Origin: Nocardiopsis sp. CNR-923
GTDB taxonomy: Bacteria > Actinomycetota > Actinomycetes > Streptosporangiales > Streptosporangiaceae
Length of the DNA stretch: 64,000 nt
Assembly: GCF_001942255.1 (NCBI RefSeq)
Contig: NZ_MKKC01000098.1
Span: forward strand, 124,001-188,000
Direction: 5' to 3'
Positions 1-8,515 of the stretch are shown here, piece by piece. Within the stretch, counting starts at the first letter, position 1; each line of letters begins with the position of its first letter. The position numbers and the translations under genes were made by a program. Under the pieces are notes generated by a model. That model had not been told where the DNA came from. It saw only the letters and a program-made list of their open reading frames with translations, and ran no database searches.

Positions 1-570
1 CGGCGGGCTTGGTGTAGACGGGGCCCTCGACGAGGTGTTCCATCCCACCCGAGGCGAAGGAGTCCTGCACCGCCGACTCCGTGTTCCCGAGCACACCGGG
101 CAGCAGCCGTGTGATCGCCTCGACCATGACCAACGTCGCGGACTCGCCCCCGTTGAGCACGTAGTCGCCGATGCTCAGCTCCTCGACGGGCATCCGCCCG
201 GCCGCCTCCACCGCCACGCGCGCGTCGATCCCCTCGTAGCGCCCGCAGCCGAAGACCAGCCGTTCCTCCCCCGCCAGCGCTCGGCGTCGGACTGGCGGAA
301 CGGCCGACCGCGTCGGGGTCGGCAGGATCAGCCGCGCGGGCCCCTTCGCCACGACCTCGTCGAGCGCCTCGCCCCACGGCTCGGGCTTCATCACCATGCC
401 GGGACCGCCGCCGTACGGCGTGTCGTCGACGGTGTTGTGCCGGTCGTGGGTCCAGGACCGCAGGTCGTGGACCTGGACGTCGAGCAGCCCGGAAGCGCGC
501 GCTTGCCGATCAGCGACAGGGCCAGGGGAGCGAAGTAGTCGGGGAAGATGCTGATGATGTCGATGCGCAC
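1..570 (-). CDS. trmD: tRNA (guanine-37-N1)-methyltransferase, partial, with apparent frameshifts
   Basis: TrmD methylates G37 of tRNAs with S-adenosylmethionine and prevents frameshifting. The GTG start at 570 follows a GAAGGGAA Shine-Dalgarno and gives VRIDIISIFPDYFAPL, the classic N-terminus. The conserved stretches VDDTPYGGGPGMVMKPEP, GEERLVFGCGRYEGID and SIGDYVLNGGE are all present, and the C-terminus runs off the window edge. The gene is readable only with a base added near 500, one removed near 310 and one added near 271. Sequencing error is the likely cause because trmD is essential. It lies 11 bp downstream of rimM in the conserved rpsP-khpA-rimM-trmD order. Confidence 0.93.
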
Positions 571-581
571 GGGGCTTCCCT

Positions 582-1094
582 TCAGTCAGCGAGGTCGAGC
601 AGGCCGCCCGGCGGGTCGACGACGAGTCGGCCTCCGGTCACGTCGACCTCGGGGACCAGGGCGGACACGAACGGCACGAGGACCTCGCGCCCCTCGTCGG
701 TGGTCACGACCAACACGTCCTGCGCGTGGTGGAGCACGTCCTCCACGGTGCCGACCAACTCCCCGCCGGTGGTCACCACGGCCAGTCCGATGAGCTCGTG
801 GTCGTGGAACTCGTCCGGGTCACCGGTCGGCCCGATGTCGGCGGAGTCCACGAGCAGGGCGGTGCCGCGCAACTCCTCGGCGGCGTCCCGGTCCGCGACG
901 CCCTCGAAGCGCACGATCAGCCTCCCGCTGTGGCGGCGGCTCGCGGTGACGCGCAGCGGCCCCGCGTCGGCGGGGTCGGTGGTCAGCACGGAGCCCACGG
1001 CGAACCGCTGCGCCGGGTCGTCGGTGCGCACGTCGACGGCCACGTCACCGCGCACCCCGTGCGCACGGCCGATCCGGCCGACGACGAGCAGCAT
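582..1094 (-). CDS. rimM: 16S rRNA processing protein RimM
   Basis: RimM binds ribosomal protein S19 and helps mature the 3' domain of 16S rRNA in the 30S subunit. The 170-residue protein starts MLLVVGRIGRAHGVRGDV, the typical N-terminal RimM barrel motif. A PRC-barrel half follows around residues 95-165 (ELIGL, VPFV). I chose the ATG at 1094 because it has a GGGAGGGA Shine-Dalgarno and matches the family start; a longer reading upstream to 1244 adds 50 residues of low-complexity sequence not seen in RimM. The length is normal for actinobacteria. It is probably co-transcribed with khpA and trmD. Confidence 0.95.
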   Translation of the reverse strand: MLLVVGRIGRAHGVRGDVAVDVRTDDPAQRFAVGSVLTTDPADAGPLRVTASRRHSGRLIVRFEGVADRDAAEELRGTALLVDSADIGPTGDPDEFHDHELIGLAVVTTGGELVGTVEDVLHHAQDVLVVTTDEGREVLVPFVSALVPEVDVTGGRLVVDPPGGLLDLAD

Positions 1095-1209
1095 GGAACT
1101 CCATCCCTCCCTGGTGCCCGGCCCGCGGGGGCCGGAACGACGGCGCGGGGACGGGCCCCGGGCACGACTGCGGGGCGCGACCGGCCCGGGCGGCGCCCCG
1201 AGAGGCGGG

Positions 1210-1452
1210 TCAGCGCACCTCGTGCAGGTCCAGCAGGTCCACACGGACGTAGCGGCCCCCGGACAGGGAGCCGATCACGGTCCGCAGCGCCTTGGCGGTA
1301 CGGCCGTTGCGGCCGATCACCTTGCCAAGGTCGTCGGGGTGGACCCGGACCTCCAGGACCTTGCCCTTGCGGAGCCTCCTGGCTCGCACCTGGACGTCGT
1401 CGGAGTTCGCGACGATCCCCTTCACGAGGTGCTCAAGCGCCTCTTCCAGCAC
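1210..1452 (-). CDS. khpA: KH-domain RNA-binding protein KhpA
   Basis: This is a small single-KH-domain RNA-binding protein. In other Gram-positives it pairs with KhpB and acts on cell-division and small-RNA biology. The 80-residue protein has the hallmark GxxG loop (VIGRNGRTAKAL, about residues 45-56) inside a complete KH fold. It starts 2 bases after the rpsP stop codon, implying translational coupling, and precedes rimM by about 115 bp. The position between rpsP and rimM is conserved across actinobacteria and firmicutes. Target RNAs in this organism are unknown. Confidence 0.93.
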   Translation of the reverse strand: MLEEALEHLVKGIVANSDDVQVRARRLRKGKVLEVRVHPDDLGKVIGRNGRTAKALRTVIGSLSGGRYVRVDLLDLHEVR

Positions 1453-1453
1453 G

Positions 1454-1912
1454 TCAGGCCTCGCCCTCGGACTTCTCCGCCTCGGCGGTCTCGGCGGGCT
1501 TCTCGGCCGCCTTGTCCGCCTTCTTCTCGGACTTCTTGGCCTTGCCCTTGGGCTCGCCGCCGGGAAGCACGAGCTCCTTCAGCGCGGCCTGGAAGGCGGC
1601 CTCCTTGGCCTCGGGGTCCCTGGCCTCGGCGACCTGGAGCGGAGCCGGAGCGGGCAGTCCCTTGAACTTCTGCCAGTCACCGGTCTTGCGCAGGAGGACC
1701 TTCACCGCGTCGGACGGCTGAGCGCCCACGGACAGCCAGTACTGGGCCCGCTCGGAGTCGACCTCGATGAGGCTCGGGTGCTCCTTGGGGTGGTACTTGC
1801 CGATCTCCTCGATCGCCTTGCCGTCACGCTTGCTGCGGGCGTCGGCGACGATGATGCGGTACTGGGGCGTACGGATCTTCCCCATACGCTTGAGCTTCAG
1901 TTTGACAGCCAC
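1454..1912 (-). CDS. rpsP: 30S ribosomal protein S16
   Basis: S16 is a structural protein of the 30S subunit body. The start is the GTG at 1912, giving [19 protein letters not shown] after a GGGAGA Shine-Dalgarno. An upstream ATG would add about 22 residues foreign to the family. The conserved core ([21 protein letters not shown], then the [16 protein letters not shown] stretch) fills the first 85 residues. The remaining 60 or so residues form a Lys/Glu/Ala-rich tail, common in actinobacterial S16, for 152 residues in all. It is first in the rpsP-khpA-rimM-trmD cluster. Confidence 0.96.
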   Translation of the reverse strand: MAVKLKLKRMGKIRTPQYRIIVADARSKRDGKAIEEIGKYHPKEHPSLIEVDSERAQYWLSVGAQPSDAVKVLLRKTGDWQKFKGLPAPAPLQVAEARDPEAKEAAFQAALKELVLPGGEPKGKAKKSEKKADKAAEKPAETAEAEKSEGEA

Positions 1913-2114
1913 TGGAGTGGTCTTCTCCCGATTAACGGTGTTAGGCGCCCGGCGACGAACCACGTGGGGCTGTGGCACCCGCCAAGGCTGACGTGGGTGG
2001 CGGACGAGTTAGAGGCTGGCCAGCCACCGTTAGTCGACTACTCATTGTGCCAGACGTCGGCGGGTTCCTTGGACACGACACCGGGCGCGTGGCGTCACAC
2101 CTTCGACAGCCGGA

Positions 2115-2148
2115 CGGCCCGTCTCCAGCATCCGCTGGAGACGGGCCG
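2115..2148 (-). terminator. Strong stem-loop between ffh and rpsP
   Basis: A perfect 15-bp inverted repeat (left arm 2115-2129, right arm 2134-2148, loop ATCC) begins 21 bp past the ffh stop codon. There is no U-tract, which is usual for actinobacterial terminators. It most likely ends the ffh transcript and separates it from the rpsP operon. Confidence 0.8.
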
Positions 2149-2168
2149 CGCCCCGGATCCGAACCGTC

Positions 2169-3769
2169 CTACTTCTTCTTGGGCAGTTTGAAGTTCGACA
2201 GGTCCGGCATGTTCGGACCGCCGAGACCCGGCGGGAGTTGCGGCTGACCTGCGCCGCCGCCGAGGCCGGGTGGCAGCTGCGGCATGGTCTGACCGCCCTC
2301 CTCCTGGCGACGCTGGCGCTCAGCGGCGCGCTCGGCCTCCTGCTGGCGGGCCTTCATCGGGTTGCCGCTGCGCTGCTTGCCCTTCTTCGCCTTCTTGGCC
2401 TGGGCCTTGGCCTTCTTACGGTTGCCGCCAGCGCCCATGCCCGGCATTCCGGGCATCCCAGGCACACCGCCGTTCTTCATCTTGCGCATCATCTTCTGCG
2501 CCTCGAAGAACCGGGTGACCAGCCCGTTGACATCACCGACCTGGGTTCCCGAACCGTTGGCGATGCGCAGTCGGCGCGAGCCGTTGATCATCTTCGGGTT
2601 GCCCGCTCGGCCGGCGTCATCGACTGGATGACGGCCTGGATGCGGTCCAGGTCCTTGTCGTTGATGTTGTCGATCTGCTCGCGCATCTGACCCATGCCGG
2701 GCATCATGCCGAGCAGGTTCCCGATCGGGCCGAGCTTGCGGACCATGGACATCTGCTGGAGGAAGTCGTCCAGCGTGAAGTCCTCGTCCGAGGCGATGGT
2801 CGAGGCCATCTTCTCGACCTCGGCCTCGTCGAACGTGCGCTGTGCCTGCTCGATGAGGGTGAGGACGTCGCCCATGTCCAGGATGCGCGAGGCCATCCGG
2901 TCCGGGTGGAAGAGGTCGAAGTCCTCAAGCTTCTCGCCCGTGGAGGCGAACATGATCGGACGGCCGGTGATGTGCCGGATGGACAGCGCCGCGCCACCGC
3001 GCGCGTCACCGTCGAGCTTGGTCAGCGCGACCGCGTCGAAGCCCACGCCGTCGAGGAAGGCCTGCGCGGTGTTGACCGCGTCCTGACCGATCATGGCGTC
3101 GACGACGAACAGGATCTCGTCCGGCTTGACGGCGTCACGGATGTCCGCGGCCTGCCGCATCATCTCGGTGTCGACGCCCAGGCGCCCCGCGGTGTCGATG
3201 ATGACCACGTTGTGGTTGTCGCGGCGCGCGTGCTCGATGGACTCACGGGCGACCCGCACCGGGTCGCCGACACCGTTCCCCGGCTCGGGGGCGAACACGG
3301 GCGTTCCGGCACGCTCCCCGACCACCTGGAGCTGGGTGACCGCGTTCGGACGCTGGAGGTCGGCGGCGACCAGCAGCGGGGTGTTGCGCTCCGCGCTCAG
3401 CCACCTGGCGAGCTTGCCCGCCAGGGTGGTCTTGCCGGCGCCCTGGAGGCCCGCCAGCATGATGACGGTCGGCGGGTTCTTCGCGAACCGGATCTGCCGC
3501 GTCTGGCCGCCGAGGATCTCGACCAGTTCCTCGTTGACGATCCTGATGACCTGCTGCGCGGGGTTGAGGGCCTTGGAGACCTCCTCCCCCCGGGCGCGGT
3601 CCTTGATCCGCGCGATGAACTCGCGGACCACCGCAAGCGCGACGTCCGCCTCCAGGAGGGCGAGACGGATCTCCCGCGCGGTCGCGTTGATGTCCTCCTC
3701 GGACAGGCGACCCTTGCCGCGCAGCGAGGAGAAGACCGATGTCAGCCGGTCGGAAAGCGTCTCGAACAC
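2169..3769 (-). CDS. ffh: Signal recognition particle protein Ffh, one apparent frameshift
   Basis: Ffh is the SRP GTPase that binds signal sequences and 4.5S RNA and hands ribosomes to FtsY. The protein starts [20 protein letters not shown] (N domain). It carries the G-domain P-loop [15 protein letters not shown] near residue 108, then DTAGRL and [14 protein letters not shown] Met-rich M domain follows ([10 protein letters not shown]) and a Gly/Met/Lys-rich tail ends in KKK. The reading breaks near 2601, where one base is missing in a GC run: upstream it ends in MTPAERA and the other frame resumes with [17 protein letters not shown]. The repaired length is 533 residues, normal for the family. 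Confidence 0.95.
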
Positions 3770-3817
3770 GAGTGTGGCCAGTCCTTCGTCTCGGAATTGG
3801 TCTCCCAGGTTACCTGC

Positions 3818-3839
3818 CCTCGACCCGCCTGGGTCGGGG
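3818..3839 (-). terminator. Stem-loop just after the lipoprotein gene
   Basis: Arms CCTCGACCC and GGGTCGGGG pair over 9 bp (one G-U) around a GCCT loop, directly beyond the stop codon at 3841. It probably terminates the lipoprotein transcript before ffh. Confidence 0.6.
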
Positions 3840-3840
3840 C

Positions 3841-5055
3841 TCAGTTCCCGGAGCCGTTTTCGGCGGGCGACTCCTCGGCGTCCGTCCCGTCAGCGGCGGC
3901 GCCCTCACCCGCCAGGGTCGCCTCGCGCTGTTCGCGCAGGGCGGTCAGGACGGCTTCCTGGTCGTCACCGCTCATGCCCCGGGTGGAGAGACGGGCCTCA
4001 CCGTCGACCGAGCGCTCCTGCTCGGAGGTGCTGACGTTGTCGTAGTCGGCGCCGCACGACAGCTCCAGGGTGCCACCGGCCTCCAGAGTGCCGCCGTCGC
4101 TGCACTCAAGCTGGCCGAGCTCCTCCTCGCTGAACGTCACGTCCATCCGGACGGCGACGCTCCCGCCCTCGGCGTCGCCGGAGTCCGCGACGGTGCCGGA
4201 CCACGTGCAGTCGGGGCCGTCCTCACAGGTGAGGGCGGGGTCGCCCTGCCAGGCCACCTCGACGCGCGCGTCACGGGAGCTGGTCAGCTCCTCCTCGACG
4301 GCGGTGATCAGGCCGTCGTAGAGCTGCTCGGTCTCGGACTGTTCCGCCTGCGCCAGGTCCAGCCGCACCTGGGGACCGGTCTCGGCGTCCTCCGGGACGA
4401 GTTCCTCGATGGCGATGCGCTGGATCTGGTTGGTCTCGGCGTCGATCCACACCTGGTCGCGCTCGCCCGCGAGGTCGACTCGGTAGGTGAGCGTGCCGTC
4501 GAGGTTCTCCTCGACCGCGTCCGCCTCCTCGATCTCCAGTTCGCCGAGGATCGCGGCCAGCTCAGCCGGGGCCAGGGTCGTCGCGGGGTCGATCCCGGTC
4601 TGGCCGGCGGAGGTGCGCACCCAGTTGCCCTCGAAGTCGTCGAAGTCCGGACCGAAGACGCCGCGGTCCAACCAGAAGTCCTCGGCGGCGCGGACGTAGG
4701 TCCGGCCGTCGACGCTGATCAGCTCACCCTCGGCGCCGTTGACCTGGACAGTGCCGCTCGTCGCGCCGCTGTCGGCCACGGTCAGTGCCGTGTCCTGCAC
4801 CTGGCCTCCAACGCTCTCGGCCACCTGCCCGGTCGCCGTGAGCGCGGGGTAGGCGGCCAGGTCGGCGAGCGCCTCCTCCATGAGCGGCGCCGCGTCCACC
4901 GTCTCCGTGGGTTCGGGGCTGGGCTCCTCCTCGCCGCCGGGCAGCAGGCCGCTCAGGGCCGAGCACCCGGTCAGAGCGAGCACGACGACCGTGCCCGCCG
5001 TGGCGAGAGCGGTCCGACCACTCCTGCGACCCCTGTTGTGACTCACCGGCGCCAT
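3841..5055 (-). CDS. Secreted lipoprotein, LppX/LprG-like
   Basis: This is a 404-residue exported lipoprotein of unknown role. A basic N-terminus (RRSGR) and hydrophobic stretch lead to the lipobox LALTGC with Cys31 as the lipidation site, followed by an acidic, Pro-rich linker. The middle section (residues about 55-240: GQVAESVGGQ, ELISVDGRTYVRA, WIDAETNQIQRIAI) resembles the LppX/LprG lipid-carrier fold of actinobacteria. The C-terminal part has three Cys residues (LTCEDGPDCTW and LSCGADY). The ATG at 5055 has an AGGAGG Shine-Dalgarno. It sits between amt and ffh, where Streptomyces carries glnK and glnD. The family assignment is tentative. Confidence 0.75.
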   Translation of the reverse strand: MAPVSHNRGRRSGRTALATAGTVVVLALTGCSALSGLLPGGEEEPSPEPTETVDAAPLMEEALADLAAYPALTATGQVAESVGGQVQDTALTVADSGATSGTVQVNGAEGELISVDGRTYVRAAEDFWLDRGVFGPDFDDFEGNWVRTSAGQTGIDPATTLAPAELAAILGELEIEEADAVEENLDGTLTYRVDLAGERDQVWIDAETNQIQRIAIEELVPEDAETGPQVRLDLAQAEQSETEQLYDGLITAVEEELTSSRDARVEVAWQGDPALTCEDGPDCTWSGTVADSGDAEGGSVAVRMDVTFSEEELGQLECSDGGTLEAGGTLELSCGADYDNVSTSEQERSVDGEARLSTRGMSGDDQEAVLTALREQREATLAGEGAAADGTDAEESPAENGSGN

Positions 5056-5438
5056 CTTGCCTCCTGACCCCGTTCGACGGGGCGCTGTACGAATACGCAT
5101 GGGTTCTCGGGGAGGGGGGACCGCGGACGCGGATCCCGTCCCTGGCGTGGGATGCGGCTCCGTAGGCTCGTGGTCGCGCCGATCGCGCTCCGGCCTGGGA
5201 TCGGGGCCGTCCTCCGTGTCCCGCCCACCCTCGGGTGGCTCCCACGGTCTCCCGGCGCTCCCGCCGCATCGCTTCGAAGGGTATCCAACCGTGCAACCCG
5301 ACGCGTCCCGTCGCGGGCGCGCGCGCCACGGGCGCCCCCGGGAACGCCGAAACGGGGCCGGCGGAGAACTCTCTCCACCGACCCCGAGGGTCACCCCACC
5401 GCCTGAGCGGCACGAGATCCGCGACCTCAGCGTCGAGG
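5056..5438. other. Intergenic region between the lipoprotein gene and amt
   Basis: This stretch is about 380 bases with no convincing gene. It should hold the promoter of the minus-strand lipoprotein and the end of the amt transcript. Open frames through it have low-complexity, Arg/Pro-rich translations and no ribosome-binding sites. Notably, no glnK or glnD lies here. Confidence 0.6.
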
Positions 5439-6776
5439 CTAGGACCTGACCGGCGATGAGGCCGTCTCCCCGCCCGGAGGCGTCGGCGAGGAGACCGCTC
5501 CTTCCTCCAACTCGTCGAGTTCCTCGAACGCGTAGGCCGTCTCGGCGTGGAGTTCGTGGTCGAGGCCGTTGGTCTCGACCTCCTCGGGGAGGCGGAAGCC
5601 CATGGCGAGGTCGATGACCTTGGCGATGACCCAGGTGACGACGAATGAGTAGACGATCGTGGCGATGACGGCGATCAGCTGGACGACCAGTAGGTCGATG
5701 CCGCCGCCGTACAGGAGGCCGTCGGCGCCGGCGGAGCCGACCGCGGAGGCGACGAGGCCGATCATCAACGAGCCGATGACGCCGCCGACCAGGTGGACGC
5801 CGACCACGTCAAGCGCGTCGTCGTACTTGAACTTGAATTTCCAGCTGATGGCGTAGGCGCAGAGGGCGCCGGAGACCAGGCCGACGGCGATGGCGCCCAC
5901 CGGCGAGACGTCCGCGGCGGCCGGCGTGACGGCGACCAGGCCCGCGACGGCCCCGGAGGCGAACCCCAGGGCGCTGGCCTTGCCGTAACGCAGCTTCTCG
6001 ACGAGCATCCAGGCGATGATCGCGGCGGCCGTGGCGACCTGGGTGTTGACCAGGGCGAGTGCGGCGACGTCGTCCGCGGCGTAGGCGGAACCGGCGTTGA
6101 AACCGAACCAGCCGAACCAGAGCAGGGCCGCGCCGAGCAGGACGAAGGGCAGGTTGTGCGGGCGCATGGACTCGACGCCGAAGCCCTTGCGGCGGCCGAG
6201 GACGACGGTCAGGGCCAAGGCCGCGGCACCGGCGTTGATGTGGACGGCGGTGCCGCCCGCGAAGTCGATGACGCTCGCGTCGCCGACGCCGATCAGCTCG
6301 AACCAGCCGCCGCCCCAGACCCAGTGGGCCACGGGGAAGTAGGCGAGCAGGGCCCAGACGGGCACGAAGATCAGCCAGGCGCCGAACTTGGCGCGGTCGG
6401 CGATCGCGCCGCTGATGAGCGCGACGGTGATGATGGCGAACATCATCTGGAACCCGGCGTCGACGAGGAGCGGGTAGCCACCGCCGCCCTCGCCGTCGGA
6501 GGGCTCGATCTCACCGACGAGGCTGGTGAGGCCGAGGTAGTCGAGACCGCCGATGAAGTGGTTGAGCGCTCCGGGGCCCTCGGCGTAGGTCAGCGAGTGG
6601 CCGACGAGCACCCACAGGACGCTGACGATGGCGATGCTCGCGAAGCTCATGAGCATCATGTTGAGGACGCTCTTGGCCCGCGACATGCCTCCGTAGAAGA
6701 AGGCCAGGCCCGGGGTCATGAGCATCACCAGCGCGGCGCTGATCAGCAGCCACGTGGTGTTGCCGGTGTCGATCAT
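5439..6776 (-). CDS. amt: Ammonium transporter Amt
   Basis: This trimeric inner-membrane channel conducts ammonia/ammonium. The ATG at 6776 (MIDTGNTTWLLISAAL) has a GGAGG Shine-Dalgarno; a longer upstream reading is not credible. The 445-residue protein has about 11 membrane spans. Signature elements are MTPGLAFFYGGM in the first helix, the pore histidines in AVHINAGAAAL and DVVGVHLVGG, and aromatic gate residues in AGFQMMF and WFGWFGFNAGS. An acidic cytoplasmic tail of about 45 residues follows the last helix. The PII partner gene glnK, which normally follows, is absent. A GlnR-like site lies about 330 bp upstream. Confidence 0.95.
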   Translation of the reverse strand: MIDTGNTTWLLISAALVMLMTPGLAFFYGGMSRAKSVLNMMLMSFASIAIVSVLWVLVGHSLTYAEGPGALNHFIGGLDYLGLTSLVGEIEPSDGEGGGGYPLLVDAGFQMMFAIITVALISGAIADRAKFGAWLIFVPVWALLAYFPVAHWVWGGGWFELIGVGDASVIDFAGGTAVHINAGAAALALTVVLGRRKGFGVESMRPHNLPFVLLGAALLWFGWFGFNAGSAYAADDVAALALVNTQVATAAAIIAWMLVEKLRYGKASALGFASGAVAGLVAVTPAAADVSPVGAIAVGLVSGALCAYAISWKFKFKYDDALDVVGVHLVGGVIGSLMIGLVASAVGSAGADGLLYGGGIDLLVVQLIAVIATIVYSFVVTWVIAKVIDLAMGFRLPEEVETNGLDHELHAETAYAFEELDELEEGAVSSPTPPGGETASSPVRS

Positions 6777-7213
6777 GTCGTCGCCTCCGTTGGACGGACG
6801 GGGGATGTGTCGGAGAGGGCGGCAGTCAGCGAGCGCGTCTTCGGGCCCGAATGCAGCACCACGGACGCCACTGTCCGACCTGGGTGTTTCTCGTCCTGAG
6901 CCGACATGTTGCGCGCGTGTAAAAGGACTGCCAGGAGTGTTAAGGAGACATGAACCAACGGCTCGGCACGCGCGAACGGTCGTGCACCGGCACCGACCGG
7001 CCACCGCGTGACGGACGAAGAGCGACATTTCGGACACCGAGTATCAGATCGCAGGTCGATCTCACTCCGGCGACGAAGTCCCCGATAGGTTCCGCGTCAC
7101 GGAGTTTCCGTGTGGTTTCCGTCGCATGACGTCGGTCACACCCTTGCGGCACGGGGACGGCCGGGCCCCTCCCGGGATCCTGGCCGGGGTTCCTCGGAGC
7201 CTCGTCCGAGCGC
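6777..7213. other. Long upstream region of amt
   Basis: This 437-base gap contains no supported gene. It holds the GlnR-like site at 7104-7130 and a locally AT-richer stretch around 6915-6955 on the amt side that may carry the core promoter. A small plus-strand frame at 6951-7124 has a poorly placed ribosome-binding site and no recognisable product. Confidence 0.55.
7104..7130 (-). promoter_or_regulatory. Candidate GlnR-type nitrogen operator upstream of amt
   Basis: On the minus strand the spacing is GTCAT-N6-GAAAC-N6-GAAAC, close to the actinobacterial GlnR pattern gTnAC-n6-GaAAC. It lies in the 437-base gap between ftsY and amt, where an activator site for amt would be expected. The first half-site deviates at one position and the distance to the amt start is long, so this is an inference. 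Confidence 0.4.
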
Positions 7214-8404
7214 TCAGTCCGTGGCGAGGATGGCGTCGACGAAGACCTCGGGGTCGAAGGGGGCCAGGTCGTCGGGGCCCTCGCCCAGTCCGACCAGCTT
7301 GACCGGCACGCCCAGTTCCCGCTGGACCTGCACGATGATGCCGCCCTTGGCGGTGCCGTCCAGCTTGGTCAGCGCGATCCCGGTGACGTTGACGACCTCG
7401 GCGAACACGCGCGCCTGGCGCAGGCCGTTCTGCCCGGTGGTCGCGTCCAGGACCAGCAGGACCTCGTCGACCTGCGACTTCTTCTCGATGACACGCTTGA
7501 CCTTGCCCAACTCGTCCATGAGCCCGGTCTTGGTGTGCAGGCGTCCGGCGGTGTCGACGATGACCGTGTCCGCGCCGTCCTCGACGCCCCGGGAGACCGC
7601 GTCGAAGGCCACGCTGGCCGGGTCCGCCCCCTCCTCCTTGCGCACGACCGGAGCGCCCACCCGGCTGCCCCAGGTCTGGAGCTGCTCGGTGGCGGCGGCG
7701 CGAAAGGTGTCGGCCGCGCCCAACACGACGCTGCGGCCGTCACCGACCAGGACGCGGGCGAGCTTGCCCGTGGTGGTGGTCTTGCCGGTGCCGTTGACGC
7801 CGACGACCATGATCACGGCGGGCCGGTCCCCGTGCGGTTCCGTGCGGACCGTGCGGTCGGTGTTTCCGCCGATCTGGTCGAGCAGTTCCTCGCGGAGCAT
7901 GGCCCGCACCTCGTCGGTGTCGCGGGTGCCGAGCACCTTCACCCGCGTGCGCAGGTGGTCGACGATCTGCGCGGCCGAGGTGACACCGATGTCGGCGGTG
8001 ATGAGCGTGTCCTCGATCTCCTCCCACGTGTCCTCGTCGAGGGTGTCGGAGGACAGCAGATTCAGCAACCCCTGGCCGAGGGCGCTCTGCGAGCGGGCAA
8101 GGCGCGCGCGCAGGCGCACCATCCGGCCCGCTGACGGCGGCGGCGTCTCCAGCGCCGGCTCGGCGGGCTTGACGGCCGTCTCCTCGGCGGGCGGAGCCTG
8201 GGCGGGTGGCGTGGCGACCGCCTCGGCGCCCCGGTCCCGGTCCTCGACGGGGGCCGCCGCCGGGGGCTCCCCGGTGGCCTCGGGCTTGGTCTCCTCCTCG
8301 CCCGGCGCGACCGAACGTCGGGTCGTGACCAGGAAGGATCCGCCGACCACCAGGAGCGCGACGACGATGATCAGGATTGCGAGCACGGTGATGTCCATCG
8401 ACAT
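7214..8404 (-). CDS. ftsY: Signal recognition particle receptor FtsY
   Basis: FtsY is the membrane-bound GTPase that receives SRP-ribosome complexes. The 396-residue protein begins with an N-terminal transmembrane anchor (ILIIVVALLVVGGSFLV, about residues 10-26), as in actinobacterial FtsY. An acidic Pro/Ala/Glu-rich linker to about residue 95 is followed by the NG domain: P-loop GVNGTGKTTTTGKLA, DTAGRLHTKTGLM and TKLDGTAKGGI. A second ATG two codons in (8398) is also possible. The conserved neighbour order smc-ftsY-amt-ffh is interrupted here by the corrinoid transporter and the protease. Confidence 0.95.
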   Translation of the reverse strand: MSMDITVLAILIIVVALLVVGGSFLVTTRRSVAPGEEETKPEATGEPPAAAPVEDRDRGAEAVATPPAQAPPAEETAVKPAEPALETPPPSAGRMVRLRARLARSQSALGQGLLNLLSSDTLDEDTWEEIEDTLITADIGVTSAAQIVDHLRTRVKVLGTRDTDEVRAMLREELLDQIGGNTDRTVRTEPHGDRPAVIMVVGVNGTGKTTTTGKLARVLVGDGRSVVLGAADTFRAAATEQLQTWGSRVGAPVVRKEEGADPASVAFDAVSRGVEDGADTVIVDTAGRLHTKTGLMDELGKVKRVIEKKSQVDEVLLVLDATTGQNGLRQARVFAEVVNVTGIALTKLDGTAKGGIIVQVQRELGVPVKLVGLGEGPDDLAPFDPEVFVDAILATD

Positions 8405-8457
8405 GCAGATTACCGTTCCCGCCCGGTGAGCGGGACTGGGCCCCGGACCCGCGTCCC

Positions 8458-8515
8458 GTCACCGCACGTCCGTGGCCGCCGACCGCCGGCGCAGACGCTC
8501 AGGACGTGCGGTGAC
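8458..8515 (-). terminator. Long stem-loop overlapping the end of the transporter permease gene
   Basis: A perfect 14-bp inverted repeat has arms at 8458-8471 and 8502-8515 with a 30-base loop. The right arm lies within the last codons of the permease gene, whose stop is at 8499-8501. It probably terminates the btu transcript upstream of ftsY. Confidence 0.65.

Noticed and set aside
1..570. Programmed frameshifting in trmD
   Set aside because: Three indels of mixed sign at unrelated positions, without slippery heptamers, and the same error type in many other genes point to sequence error.
6951..7124. A plus-strand small frame (about 58 codons, MNQRLGTRERSC...) with AAGGAG nearby
   Set aside because: The Shine-Dalgarno spacing is too short, the composition is Arg/Ser-rich and it crosses the GlnR-like site. 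No recognisable product.
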